Position numbers and translations under genes: made by a program
Shown here: positions 43,612-52,001 of the stretch, in pieces
How positions within the stretch are numbered: position 1 is the first letter of the stretch
How the letters are laid out: the number at the start of each line of letters is the position of its first letter
From: CAZNTZ01 sp964576135
Lineage (GTDB): Bacteria; Pseudomonadota; Alphaproteobacteria; Rs-D84
DNA: 52,111 nt
Assembly: GCA_964576135.1 (NCBI GenBank)
Contig: CAZNTZ010000003.1
Location: forward strand, 1-52,111
Direction of reading: 5' to 3'
The notes under the pieces: generated by a model
Seen by the model: the letters and a program-made list of their open reading frames with translations, nothing else
Databases searched by the model: none
Told to the model about the DNA's origin: nothing

Positions 43612-44300
43612 TGATTATTAAAACTCCAGCGCAATTGTATAGTTTGTTTTATAAAAATATAATTGGCACTGAAAAATATTCATCTTCGGCCAAGCAATTG
43701 GACGACCAAATAAAGAATTCTGGATATTTATACCCAAAATTCTATCACTTATACCAATTACCTAATTCAAGGGCGCGTTTGGCAATTCGTTCAGCTTTGC
43801 TTTTGTTGTTTTCAAATCCAAAGGAGGGTATAAATCATTTGGAACAGTATTTGAAACAGAATATTGAAATATCCGATGATTTGTATTCGAAATTAGATGT
43901 TTTGCAGAAAAAAGCAGAATCAGAGATATTGCGTTTGACAAGATATATAAAAATTTACAATAAAGAACTGCGCAACATAGATACATCAAAATCCCAGATG
44001 AGAATTCATTTTATTCGTGGCGCAATTTATGGCTATCCCCCAGAAAATATAGATTTTTGGATGAAAAATTATCCAGATAACGAAAAATTTAACGAAGGTA
44101 GGGATTATACCACAACCTTGATTGATAAGTTCGGAATCAGACCAGAAGCAATGAGATTGACATTGGCACAGAAAAAATCGCTAGTAGAGTCTTTGGAAAG
44201 TCAGCGGATAAATATGTTTGAAAAAGTTGATACTTTTGGAAGAAAGGACACAAGCGGTTTTTTGTGTTTTCAAGAAGCCAAGGGATATTATGAGTATTAA
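43611..44300 (+). CDS. Unknown protein A, embedded in the MacB-like operon
   Basis: A 229-residue, probably cytosolic, helix-rich protein with no signal peptide or membrane span. The start ATG overlaps the ATPase stop (TGATG) with AAAGGA 8 bases upstream. Its C-terminal part has FIRGAIYGYPPENIDFWMKNY (about residues 132-152, quoted with key residues G-A, G-Y, P-E-x-I-x-F), then FGIRPEAMRLTLAQKKSLVESLE. The next gene product repeats this pattern, so the two are paralogs. I recognise no family. Its place between ATPase and permease suggests a role in the exporter or its substrate. Confidence 0.7.
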   Translation: MIIKTPAQLYSLFYKNIIGTEKYSSSAKQLDDQIKNSGYLYPKFYHLYQLPNSRARLAIRSALLLLFSNPKEGINHLEQYLKQNIEISDDLYSKLDVLQKKAESEILRLTRYIKIYNKELRNIDTSKSQMRIHFIRGAIYGYPPENIDFWMKNYPDNEKFNEGRDYTTTLIDKFGIRPEAMRLTLAQKKSLVESLESQRINMFEKVDTFGRKDTSGFLCFQEAKGYYEY

Positions 44301-44306
44301 AATACA

Positions 44307-44915
44307 ATGGCTTGTAAGAAACAAATATCTTTGATGTCAGAATTGATAAACGAAATGATGGCTCCGTATCGTCGCGTTTATAACTCTGCATCTAAAGAAT
44401 TAGAAGAACATTTAATGGCTGCAGGTATAGAATTACCTTTTGCAATTCATTATGAATATAAATTGCCTGATGGTTTAACCCCTGTGGAATTTGACGAACA
44501 TAATAAAAAAATATTCGTTCATACAACTTATAATGATGATTTTTATAAATATTTGACGATTTCTCCAGAATTATTAGAAGTTCTGGAAACTAATAAACAA
44601 AAATATATAAACTTGTCAAACAAGTATGCAGATTTTCTGAAAAACAATAATCCAGAATTATCAGAAATTGTTTTAGAAAATCATGACGATTTAATTGCTT
44701 TCTTAGATGGTGCAGCATTTGGTTACGGTCCAGAAGAAATTAGGTATTTTATATCGATAAAAAAGCAAATGATAGAAAGATTCAAAAACGGTATAAAGTT
44801 CAGACGTTTATTGGGATATGTTCCGAGATATGTTTTGTCACCAGAACATAACCAAGCAATCATTTGTGCATTGGAATTACGTAAATCTGAAATAAAATCG
44901 GATAAAAATAAATGA
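44307..44915 (+). CDS. Unknown protein B, paralog of protein A
   Basis: A 202-residue, probably soluble helical protein. It shares with protein A a Y.LP segment, the block FLDGAAFGYGPEEIRYF (about residues 133-149; GA..GY.PE.I..F) and a C-terminal G..P....L.......ALE stretch. Its 3' end overlaps the permease start by ATGA (44912-44915), so it is translated in the same operon. The start has no clear ribosome site and the N-terminus is uncertain (an in-frame ATG lies nine codons later). No catalytic motif is apparent; a partner or adaptor role is inference. Confidence 0.68.
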   Translation: MACKKQISLMSELINEMMAPYRRVYNSASKELEEHLMAAGIELPFAIHYEYKLPDGLTPVEFDEHNKKIFVHTTYNDDFYKYLTISPELLEVLETNKQKYINLSNKYADFLKNNNPELSEIVLENHDDLIAFLDGAAFGYGPEEIRYFISIKKQMIERFKNGIKFRRLLGYVPRYVLSPEHNQAIICALELRKSEIKSDKNK

Positions 44916-46129
44916 CATTCAAAGATATTTTGAAAGAATCGTGGTTATCTATATCGGGGAATAAAGTCCGATCAGTTCTAACTATACTTGGTATTATTAT
45001 CGGTGTTATGGCTGTTGTGATTATGGTAGCCGTGGGTGAAACAGTTCAAAAACAAATTGATGACCAATTTTCATCACTTGGGACAAATACAATAATGATT
45101 CGTGCAGGTGCTGCACAAAGTGCCGGTATTCGCCAAGGTAATCGACAGACACTTACATTTCAAGATTCTGATGCAATCGGAAAACTTGGTGATGTTATGG
45201 CGGTAAGCCCGGTTCAAAACAGTGCTGCGCAAATAATTTATGGTAATAAAAACTGGTCAACAAGTTTGGTTGGATCTTATCCAGATTATGCAATAATTCA
45301 AAGTATAGATCTGGAAAAGGGAATGTTTTTTGATCAATCAGCACTTCGAAATGGTGCAACCTATGCGGTGATTGGGCCAAAAGTTGCCAAAGAACTTGAA
45401 ATGCCAGAAGATCCTATAGGGCAAGTTATAAGAATTCAAAATATGCCATTTGTTATTATTGGTCTCACGCGTGAGCGTGGCGAGTCCATGGGTAATAACC
45501 AAGATGATATGGTAATAATACCGATAACTACGTTAAAGAAAAGAATGCATGGCGGACGTTTTCCAGATTCTGTACCCATGATTACGCTCAAACTTTATCC
45601 GGATGCAGATAATGCGATTGCGGTTGAAACAGTGACACAGTTGCTGCGACAAAATCACAAGTTAAAAGATGGTGCACTTGATGATTTTCAAATTATGAAT
45701 ATGAAGCAAATAATGGAAACAATGGATACAATTACTGGTTTTATGAAGATGTTGTTAATTTCAATTGCCAGTGTTTCACTTTTGGTGGGATCAATTGGTA
45801 TTATGAATATGATGTTGGTTAGTGTTGCAGAGAGAACACGTGAAATCGGTATCAGAAAGGCAATAGGCGCACGTGAAAAACAAATAATTATCCAGTTTTT
45901 ATCAGAATCTATATTGATATCATTCATTGGGTCAATGATTGGTTTGTTTATTGGTGTTGGTCTTGCCCAGGGGGTCGGGCGTTTTATAATGGGTTATGAT
46001 GTTCCAATTTCTTTGTGGTCAGTAATTTTATCAGTCATAGTTGCCATTGTTGTCGGTATATCTTCGGGTGTTTTTCCGGCAATCAAAGCTGCTAAATTAA
46101 ATCCGATTGATTCGTTGCGTCATGAATAA
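44912..46129 (+). CDS. macB: MacB/FtsX-type ABC transporter permease
   Basis: A 405-residue permease of the MacB family with the ATPase encoded separately. There is an N-terminal membrane span after SISGNKVRSVLTILGIIIGVMAV (about 14-36), a periplasmic domain (about 50-265), and three C-terminal spans including the conserved SIGIMNMMLVSVAERTREIG and IRKAIGA (about 295-330) and ending FPAIKAAKLNPIDSLRHE. With the TolC-like and MacA-like proteins it makes a complete tripartite exporter. Split ATPase/permease MacB homologues are common in Gram-negatives. Confidence 0.92.
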   Translation: MTFKDILKESWLSISGNKVRSVLTILGIIIGVMAVVIMVAVGETVQKQIDDQFSSLGTNTIMIRAGAAQSAGIRQGNRQTLTFQDSDAIGKLGDVMAVSPVQNSAAQIIYGNKNWSTSLVGSYPDYAIIQSIDLEKGMFFDQSALRNGATYAVIGPKVAKELEMPEDPIGQVIRIQNMPFVIIGLTRERGESMGNNQDDMVIIPITTLKKRMHGGRFPDSVPMITLKLYPDADNAIAVETVTQLLRQNHKLKDGALDDFQIMNMKQIMETMDTITGFMKMLLISIASVSLLVGSIGIMNMMLVSVAERTREIGIRKAIGAREKQIIIQFLSESILISFIGSMIGLFIGVGLAQGVGRFIMGYDVPISLWSVILSVIVAIVVGISSGVFPAIKAAKLNPIDSLRHE

Positions 46130-46172
46130 ATCATTGACCCAGTATTGAAAAATTTCCTAAACTTCGCATGTT

Positions 46173-47693
46173 ATGAAAAAAATCCTTGGTATCTGTGTAG
46201 GAGCAGTACTTTCAGGACTTGCTACGGCCTCCGTCGCAGGTGATTTGGTCGTCTCTAAAGATAAAGTTATTGATACCCCTGAAACAATCTCTTTTGATAG
46301 CGGTGTTATTCAAAATTTTGGGGTAATAAACAGTGGTATTTTTATCAATCCTGGAAATATGGTTCAAATTCAAAATGCTGGGGAAATAAATGGTTCTGTT
46401 GATATATATAAGTCCACTACGTATTTAACCCAGGTCGTATATGGCCCAGCAGATATGAATTTTATCAATGTAAATAATTATGATTCTGACGGTTATGCGC
46501 ATTTTAATATTATGGCCCAAAGTGCATCAGGTGTCGATTTTGGTGGGCTAGAATTGCTTTCTGGTGGACGTGCGGAAAAAATAATTATCAAAGATTCTAT
46601 AATAACTTTTGATTTGTCCGCAGCGCCCAGCAATACTTTTACAGAATTTCAAGGCGAGAATGTTTTGTTTATTAAAAATGCTGAACCGGGAAATTTCTTA
46701 TTACTCAGTAATGCTAGTATAGATTCAGGTGGTTCTGTTATTGCGCGTACGGATCAGTTGGGTTTATACGTTCCAGAAACGACATTTGATAATGGAAAAT
46801 TGTACCTCAATATTGTTCGTGATTATGATTATCAAAAAATTATTGGGTCAGATTTTGGGACAAAAATAAATATAATTCGTGCAAGTGATCCAAGTAACAG
46901 AACTGTTAACGCTCTTGATTCTGCTAAAACTCAATCGGACATAGATAGAATTATCAAAAACTCTGCAATGTTTACACCGATAAATTTAACCAAAGATCTT
47001 GAAATAATAAACAAATTATACAATCTGGGAAACGGGGTCGGTGATATTTCTATGACTGGCAGAGCCAGCTATGTAACAGGACCCAATGTCAAAGCCGAGA
47101 TTGGAGAGTTTGGAACAAGTTTCATTTTCCAGGATATAGAGTTGTCTGTTTCAGGAATGTTAGGGAAAATTGAACATAATTCAGATTATGATGAATATTC
47201 TGCATTTGTTTATGGTGGTGCAATAGATACAAAATACAATTTCAAACCAATGTGGCTGGCTTTGGGTGGGGCATATACCATTGCCCAGTTTGAAACAGGT
47301 GTAATATTTGAAGGTGAAAATGAAACAAGAAATCCAAATGGATCGAGTCTGTTTAATTATATAGAAATTGGTTCTCGTTTTGGGTTTGATGAATTTTATA
47401 TTGAACCATCTGTTGGTGCAGGATTTATACATTCCGATGTTTTAAGTTATACAAAACAAGATTTATTTGAGAAATCTAAACTTGTAATTGGCACAAAATA
47501 TGATGATAACGATGGTTTCAGGTATAATCACGGGGTATTTATAGGTAATACAGGTGATGACATAGTTTTTGGTGCAAATTTCTATATGCAGAGCATAGAA
47601 GATGTTGCAAAGGTTGGTTTTGTTTATACCGGTTTGAACACAGATCACAGAATTTATCATAAACTTGGGATTGAATTTTCCGCAGAATTTTAG
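46173..47693 (+). CDS. Secreted beta-barrel (autotransporter-like) protein
   Basis: A 506-residue protein with a Sec signal peptide (cleavage near SVAG/DL, residue 22). Residues about 25-210 are beta-rich with repeated short strands and Asn/Gly turns, as in beta-helix passengers. Residues about 290-506 alternate amphipathic strands (GRASYVTG; VSGMLGKIEHN; WLALGGAYT; FYIEPSVGAGFI) and end in an aromatic F, as outer-membrane barrels do. It resembles a small classical autotransporter, but the family signature is weak. It starts 43 bp after the permease without a terminator, and could be linked to that exporter. No Shine-Dalgarno precedes the ATG. Confidence 0.65.
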   Translation: MKKILGICVGAVLSGLATASVAGDLVVSKDKVIDTPETISFDSGVIQNFGVINSGIFINPGNMVQIQNAGEINGSVDIYKSTTYLTQVVYGPADMNFINVNNYDSDGYAHFNIMAQSASGVDFGGLELLSGGRAEKIIIKDSIITFDLSAAPSNTFTEFQGENVLFIKNAEPGNFLLLSNASIDSGGSVIARTDQLGLYVPETTFDNGKLYLNIVRDYDYQKIIGSDFGTKINIIRASDPSNRTVNALDSAKTQSDIDRIIKNSAMFTPINLTKDLEIINKLYNLGNGVGDISMTGRASYVTGPNVKAEIGEFGTSFIFQDIELSVSGMLGKIEHNSDYDEYSAFVYGGAIDTKYNFKPMWLALGGAYTIAQFETGVIFEGENETRNPNGSSLFNYIEIGSRFGFDEFYIEPSVGAGFIHSDVLSYTKQDLFEKSKLVIGTKYDDNDGFRYNHGVFIGNTGDDIVFGANFYMQSIEDVAKVGFVYTGLNTDHRIYHKLGIEFSAEF

Positions 47694-47706
47694 TTTAATA
47701 AGATTC

Positions 47707-48792
47707 GTGATAACAAATATAAATCTTTCTAATTTTAGAAATCATAAACACGGACGCTTATCGGCCGGTGGTCACAGCAATATTATTATTACTGGTCCGA
47801 ATGGCAGCGGTAAAACTGCAGTTTTAGAATCAATTTCTGTATTCAGTTCTGGGGGCGGGTTACGTGGCGCAAATATGTCTGAAATAGCAAATTTTGGTAC
47901 GGATAGTTTTTCTGTAAAACTTGATTTATCTGATGGTACAGAACTGTCTGCAATATGGAACGGAGAAGCGCATCGCAAGATTCGAATTGATGGAGATGCC
48001 GCTGCATTATCTGATTTGCCGTCACATTTACCGCTTGTGTGGTTAACCCCAAAAGAAGATAGAATTTTTATTGATGCTGCATCGGATAGACGCATTTTTT
48101 TTGATCGTTTGGTTTCGGCATTTAACCCATCGCATGCCGGTCGTGTTGCACGGCTTAATAAACTATTATCCGAAAGAGCATTTGCGCTTAAAAACGGTTC
48201 AAATAATGCATGGTTAACCCCGATAGAATTAAATATAGCCCAGATTGCGGCAAGTATTGCCAGTGCACGTATCAAATATGCCAGTGAAATAAATTACATT
48301 CTTTCCAATGAATCCAGGATAAATAGTTTTGAATCACAACTTAGCCTGGCTGGTTGGTTTGAATCACGCATCACTGCTGGAATATCATCAAGTGACATTG
48401 AAAACGAGTATATTTCTTACCTTGCACAAAATCGGGACCTGGTTTCAGACAAAATGGTAATTGATGGTGCGCATAAATCAGATTTTGGTATGTTTTCGAA
48501 TAAACTTAGCCTGCCGATTACATTGGCCAGCACTGGGCAACAAAAAATGGCTCTGCTTGGACTTATTCTTGCCCATTCACGCTTAGTTTATTCGTCAATT
48601 GGTAAGACGCCCATAATTTTGCTTGATGAAGCAGTGGCCCATTTAGATGAATCTGCGCGACTCGCTTTGTTTTCATCTTTGTCAGAATCACATGCTCAGG
48701 TTTGGGCAACTGGTATAGATGAATCAGTTTTTGCATGTGTGCCAGATGCACAATTTGTGTCTTGCGATAACGGACAAATTATGCAAACATAG
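47707..48792 (+). CDS. recF: DNA repair/replication protein RecF
   Basis: SMC-like ATPase that helps load RecA at gaps. I start at GTG (47707), giving V-ITNINLSNFRNH, the normal RecF N-terminus, 13 bp after the previous stop; the frame opens earlier at a TTG inside the barrel gene. 361 residues with Walker A GPNGSGKT (30-37), signature STGQQKMALLG, and Walker B IILLDEAVAHLDE (about 310). It is not beside dnaA-dnaN as in many bacteria. Confidence 0.92.
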   Translation: MITNINLSNFRNHKHGRLSAGGHSNIIITGPNGSGKTAVLESISVFSSGGGLRGANMSEIANFGTDSFSVKLDLSDGTELSAIWNGEAHRKIRIDGDAAALSDLPSHLPLVWLTPKEDRIFIDAASDRRIFFDRLVSAFNPSHAGRVARLNKLLSERAFALKNGSNNAWLTPIELNIAQIAASIASARIKYASEINYILSNESRINSFESQLSLAGWFESRITAGISSSDIENEYISYLAQNRDLVSDKMVIDGAHKSDFGMFSNKLSLPITLASTGQQKMALLGLILAHSRLVYSSIGKTPIILLDEAVAHLDESARLALFSSLSESHAQVWATGIDESVFACVPDAQFVSCDNGQIMQT

Positions 48793-48810
48793 CAGAGGAC
48801 AAGGGTCGGG

Positions 48811-49272
48811 ATGAAAAATATAGATTATCAAAACTTACTTGAAAGAGCGCTTAAAAACGTCGTCAAAGAGGCTCTGCGTTATGCACAAGTTAATGGACTT
48901 GGTGATAATTCTCATTTTTATTTAACTTTTAAAACACGCGATCCGGGTGTTGTTATTCCAGAGTTTTTGAAATTACGTTATCCAGAAATGATGACGATAG
49001 TTTTACAATATACATTCACAAATTTAAACGTATCCGAAGAAGAATTTGGGGTTCAACTGACATTTGATGGTCGCCCGTTTTATATACGCGTGCCTTATGC
49101 TGCATTGGTTGAATTCAAAGATCCATCAAGTGACTTTATTTTACAATTTCACCCGCATGCGAACCGCGACGCCGGTAATGACTTGGAATTACCACTCGAA
49201 GAAAAAGGTGGCTCAGACGAGAATAGGGTTGTAGATTTAGAAGAATTTAGAAAAAAGAAAAAAACAGAATAA
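48811..49272 (+). CDS. sspB: ClpXP adaptor SspB (alphaproteobacterial type)
   Basis: Delivers ssrA-tagged and selected substrates to ClpXP. The 153 residues match the alphaproteobacterial SspB fold: YQNLLERALKNVVKEAL, HFYLTFKTRDPGVVIPEFLK.RYPEMMTIVLQYTF, FGVQLTFDGRPFYIRVPYAAL..FKDPS..F.LQF. After a flexible acidic linker comes the ClpX-binding tail VVDLEEFRKK (140-149). AAGGGTCGGG lies before the ATG. It follows recF by 18 bp. Confidence 0.93.
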   Translation: MKNIDYQNLLERALKNVVKEALRYAQVNGLGDNSHFYLTFKTRDPGVVIPEFLKLRYPEMMTIVLQYTFTNLNVSEEEFGVQLTFDGRPFYIRVPYAALVEFKDPSSDFILQFHPHANRDAGNDLELPLEEKGGSDENRVVDLEEFRKKKKTE

Positions 49273-49299
49273 AAAAATGCCGCATTTCGCGGCATTTTT
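49273..49299. terminator. Bidirectional terminator between sspB and accC
   Basis: 11-bp arms AAAAATGCCGC / GCGGCATTTTT with a five-base loop and A/T runs on both sides, at the convergence of two units. Confidence 0.92.
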
Positions 49300-50651
49300 T
49301 ATTTCTTTTCTTCGGCCAGAAAATGTTCAAGCCAGTGATTGTCAGTATTCAGTGTTCTAACATCTTTGTTTTGCAGCAATTTTTGTTGCAAAGGGATAGT
49401 TGTTTTTACACCTTCGATTGAAAATTCATCCAAAGCGCGAATAGCACGCATAATACAAGAAGGGCGGTTTGGTGCATAAACAATCAGTTTTGCAATCATA
49501 GAATCATAGGTCGGTGGAATTTTATATCCAGCATATGCCGCACTGTCCACGCGAACACCCAAACCACCAGCCGGTGAATATTGTGTGATTGTTCCAGCAT
49601 TTGGAATAAATGTTTCTGGATCTTCGGCGTTGATTCTGAATTCGATTGCATGACCGTTAGGATTCAAATTTGATTGATTGTAACCTAATTTTTCACCGTC
49701 GGCGATACGAATTTGTTCGCTGACCAAATCGATTCCGTAAACCATTTCGGTAACTGGATGTTCAACTTGCAGACGTGTATTCATTTCCAAGAAATAGAAT
49801 TTGCCGTCTTCAAACATGAATTCCAAAGTTCCAGCATTTGTATAGCCAAGTTTTTTCATTGCGCTTTTACATACTTCGATCATGTCATCGCGTTGTTTTT
49901 GCGTCAATGCAGCGGCTGGGCATTCTTCCATCAATTTTTGGTTTTTGCGTTGCAATGAACAATCGCGTTCGCCAACAATTACAACATTACCATGTTTATC
50001 GCCCAATACTTGGAATTCAATATGGCGTGGATGCAGCAATAATTTTTCCATATAAAGTGTGTCATCGCCGAATCCGGCCTTGGCTTCACGTTTGGTCATT
50101 TGAAATGCTTCGGCCATTTCGCCAGCATTCATAACTGGGCGCATACCTTTGCCACCACCACCAGCAGATGCTTTCAGCATAATTGGATATCCGATTTTAT
50201 CGGCCCAAGCAAGTGCATCTTCGAGTGTATCAACAGCCCCATCGGAACCAGGAACAACTGGCAAACCACATTCTATTGCAGTCTTTTTAGCGGCAACCTT
50301 GTCCCCCATACGGGAAATCATATCGGCGGTTGGTCCGACCCAAATCAATTTATGCTGTTCAACTTTGCTTACAAAATCGGCGCGTTCGGATAAAAATCCA
50401 TAACCTGGATGGATAGCATCAGCATTTGTAAGCAAAGCAGCAGTTAAAATAGCAGATTCGTTCAAATAAGAATCTTTGGCAGGTGCTGGTCCAATACATA
50501 CTGATTCATCAGCAATTTTTACATGCAGTGCATCACGATCAGCGGTTGAATAGACGGCAACTGTTCTGACCCCCATATCACGACATGCGCGAATAATACG
50601 CAGGGCAATTTCCCCGCGATTCGCAATAAGTATTTTCTTAATGTGTTGCAT
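49299..50651 (-). CDS. accC: Acetyl-CoA carboxylase biotin carboxylase subunit
   Basis: Carboxylates biotin on AccB, the first committed step of fatty acid synthesis. The 450 residues show KILIANRGEIALRIIRAC, the ATP-grasp glycine loop ASAGGGGKGMR (about 160-170), GERDCSLQRKNQKLMEE, EFMFEDGKFYFLEMNTRLQVEHPVTE (metal and catalytic residues) and GHAIEFRINAEDP. Its ATG is 2 bp after the accB stop. Confidence 0.97.
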   Translation of the reverse strand: MQHIKKILIANRGEIALRIIRACRDMGVRTVAVYSTADRDALHVKIADESVCIGPAPAKDSYLNESAILTAALLTNADAIHPGYGFLSERADFVSKVEQHKLIWVGPTADMISRMGDKVAAKKTAIECGLPVVPGSDGAVDTLEDALAWADKIGYPIMLKASAGGGGKGMRPVMNAGEMAEAFQMTKREAKAGFGDDTLYMEKLLLHPRHIEFQVLGDKHGNVVIVGERDCSLQRKNQKLMEECPAAALTQKQRDDMIEVCKSAMKKLGYTNAGTLEFMFEDGKFYFLEMNTRLQVEHPVTEMVYGIDLVSEQIRIADGEKLGYNQSNLNPNGHAIEFRINAEDPETFIPNAGTITQYSPAGGLGVRVDSAAYAGYKIPPTYDSMIAKLIVYAPNRPSCIMRAIRALDEFSIEGVKTTIPLQQKLLQNKDVRTLNTDNHWLEHFLAEEKK

Positions 50652-50653
50652 GG

Positions 50654-51130
50654 TTATTCGATTACGACCAATGGTGTGTCAAATTCTACGGCTTCGCCAT
50701 CTTTGATAAGAATTTCTTTGATAACGCCGTCTTTTTCGGATTTGACTGGGTTAAAAGTTTTCATAGCTTCTATCAAGCAGATTGTATCGCCTGCTTTCAC
50801 AGATTTGCCAACTTCGATAAATGGTTTTGCACCAGGTTCAGGTGACAAATATGCCACGCCGACCATCGGTGATTTAACTGCTGGTTTTGCCGCAGCTTTT
50901 GCCGCAGGTGCCGCAACTTCGGATTTAGGAGCCGATATTGCAACCGGTGCTTGCGCGATCGGTGCTGCAAATTGAACCTGTTGTGATTGGGCGGTCATAT
51001 GGGATACTTTGGATAAATGTATGTGACGGCGGAATAATCCAAATACAAGGCTGTTTTCAGCTTCTAATTCAGTTAACCCCATTTTATCCATAAGATTGGA
51101 CATATCTTTTACAGATCTTCTAAGTGACAT
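50654..51130 (-). CDS. accB: Biotin carboxyl carrier protein AccB
   Basis: Carries biotin between carboxylase and transcarboxylase. The 158 residues have an N-terminal helical part, an Ala/Pro-rich swinging linker (about 55-85) and the biotinyl domain (KSPMVGVAYLSPEPG...) with the modified Lys124 in EAMKT. The motif has Thr where EAMKM or EAMKL is usual; the Lys is intact. AAAGGA lies before the ATG. It heads the accB-accC pair. Confidence 0.96.
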   Translation of the reverse strand: MSLRRSVKDMSNLMDKMGLTELEAENSLVFGLFRRHIHLSKVSHMTAQSQQVQFAAPIAQAPVAISAPKSEVAAPAAKAAAKPAVKSPMVGVAYLSPEPGAKPFIEVGKSVKAGDTICLIEAMKTFNPVKSEKDGVIKEILIKDGEAVEFDTPLVVIE

Positions 51131-51195
51131 TTTTTATAATCCTTTGTTATGCTTTTTGTGCACGGAATCGAATTTTACCATAAAGTGGACACTTG

Positions 51196-51411
51196 TCAAG
51201 GGACAGGATCGTAACCCATTCCCCCGCCAGGCCGACAACGCGAAATTCTTTTTATAGCAAGCCATGCACCTTTGAGGGCGCCATGCTTGGAAATTGCCTG
51301 ATGTGCGTATTCAGAACAGGTCGGTGTAAACCTGCAAACAGCGCGTCCACCGGTAATTGGTGAAATCATAGTTTGATATAATTTGATGAGAAATATAAAT
51401 ATATGCTTCAT
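51196..51411 (-). CDS. yidD: Membrane protein insertion efficiency factor YidD
   Basis: A 71-residue protein that aids YidC-dependent insertion. The family pattern is complete: LIKLYQTMISP, CRFTPTCSEYAHQAISKHG, GAWLAIKRISRCRPGG and the final GYDPVP. Its ATG overlaps the rnpA stop (ATGA). yidC, usually next, is absent; accB follows after a 65-bp gap. Confidence 0.95.
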   Translation of the reverse strand: MKHIFIFLIKLYQTMISPITGGRAVCRFTPTCSEYAHQAISKHGALKGAWLAIKRISRCRPGGGMGYDPVP

Positions 51412-51725
51412 AATTTTTTAAGGCATTTTTCAACCGCATGTATGCCTTCTGGTAATTTTGCCTCTAATATTTTATCGCGGGCAATAAATACATAATCTGA
51501 TTCTGGGGACATAAATTTTTCATTCGCGCGAATCCAAACACGTAACAATCGTTTCGCACGGTTACGCTGAACAGCCAGTTTGAAAAACTTTTTTGCAGCA
51601 GTAATTCCGAATCTTGCGTCACCTGGCCACTTGGTTGGACGTGCCTTTACGATAAAAAAATCGCAAACGCAGCTGGGCGCGTCTTTGAAATTAAAACCTT
51701 GATGATTTTTAATAGTTTGTCTCAT
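51408..51725 (-). CDS. rnpA: Ribonuclease P protein component
   Basis: Protein cofactor of RNase P for tRNA 5' maturation. From the ATG at 51725 it has 105 residues with RFGITAAKKFFKLAVQRNRAKRLLR, the RNR motif helix that binds the RNA, and FIARDKI. The open frame extends to a TTG at 51761, but that triplet is the -35 of a promoter. There is no ribosome site and the ATG is at the predicted transcript start. rpmH, nearly always upstream of rnpA, cannot fit into the 73-bp gap to xseB. Confidence 0.93.
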   Translation of the reverse strand: MRQTIKNHQGFNFKDAPSCVCDFFIVKARPTKWPGDARFGITAAKKFFKLAVQRNRAKRLLRVWIRANEKFMSPESDYVFIARDKILEAKLPEGIHAVEKCLKKL

Positions 51726-51732
51726 AATGCAA

Positions 51733-51778
51733 ATAATAAAGTATAAACATTGATTTTTCAAATTTAGTTATGTATTCT
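51733..51778. promoter_or_regulatory. Abutting divergent promoters of rnpA and xseB
   Basis: Minus: TTGAAA (51761-51756), 17-base spacer, TATTAT (51738-51733), seven bases, then the rnpA ATG. Plus: TTGATT (51750-51755), 17-base spacer, TATTCT (51773-51778), about 20 bases before xseB. The two -35 boxes touch, so polymerases should compete. Confidence 0.5.
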
Positions 51779-51798
51779 TTAATACAAAGGAAAAAAAG

Positions 51799-51999
51799 AT
51801 GGAAAAAACAGAAAAAATAGAACTCTCGTTCGAAGAGGCATACAAACAACTTAGTGAATTAGTCAAAAAAATGGAGTCTGGTACCATGCCGTTGGCCGAT
51901 TCGATTAAGGCGTATGATCAAGGAATGAAGTTAAAAGCATATTGCGAACAATTATTAAAAGAAGCCGAAATGCGAATTGAACAATTAAAAGTAAATTAA
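51799..51999 (+). CDS. xseB: Exodeoxyribonuclease VII small subunit
   Basis: A 66-residue helical protein matching XseB: LSFEEAYKQLSELVKKMESGTMPLADSIKAYDQGMKLKAYCEQLLKEAEMRIEQL. It binds XseA to form ExoVII. AAAGGA precedes the ATG. The next gene, mutS, starts directly after its stop. Confidence 0.95.
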   Translation: MEKTEKIELSFEEAYKQLSELVKKMESGTMPLADSIKAYDQGMKLKAYCEQLLKEAEMRIEQLKVN

Positions 52000-52001
52000 A
52001 A

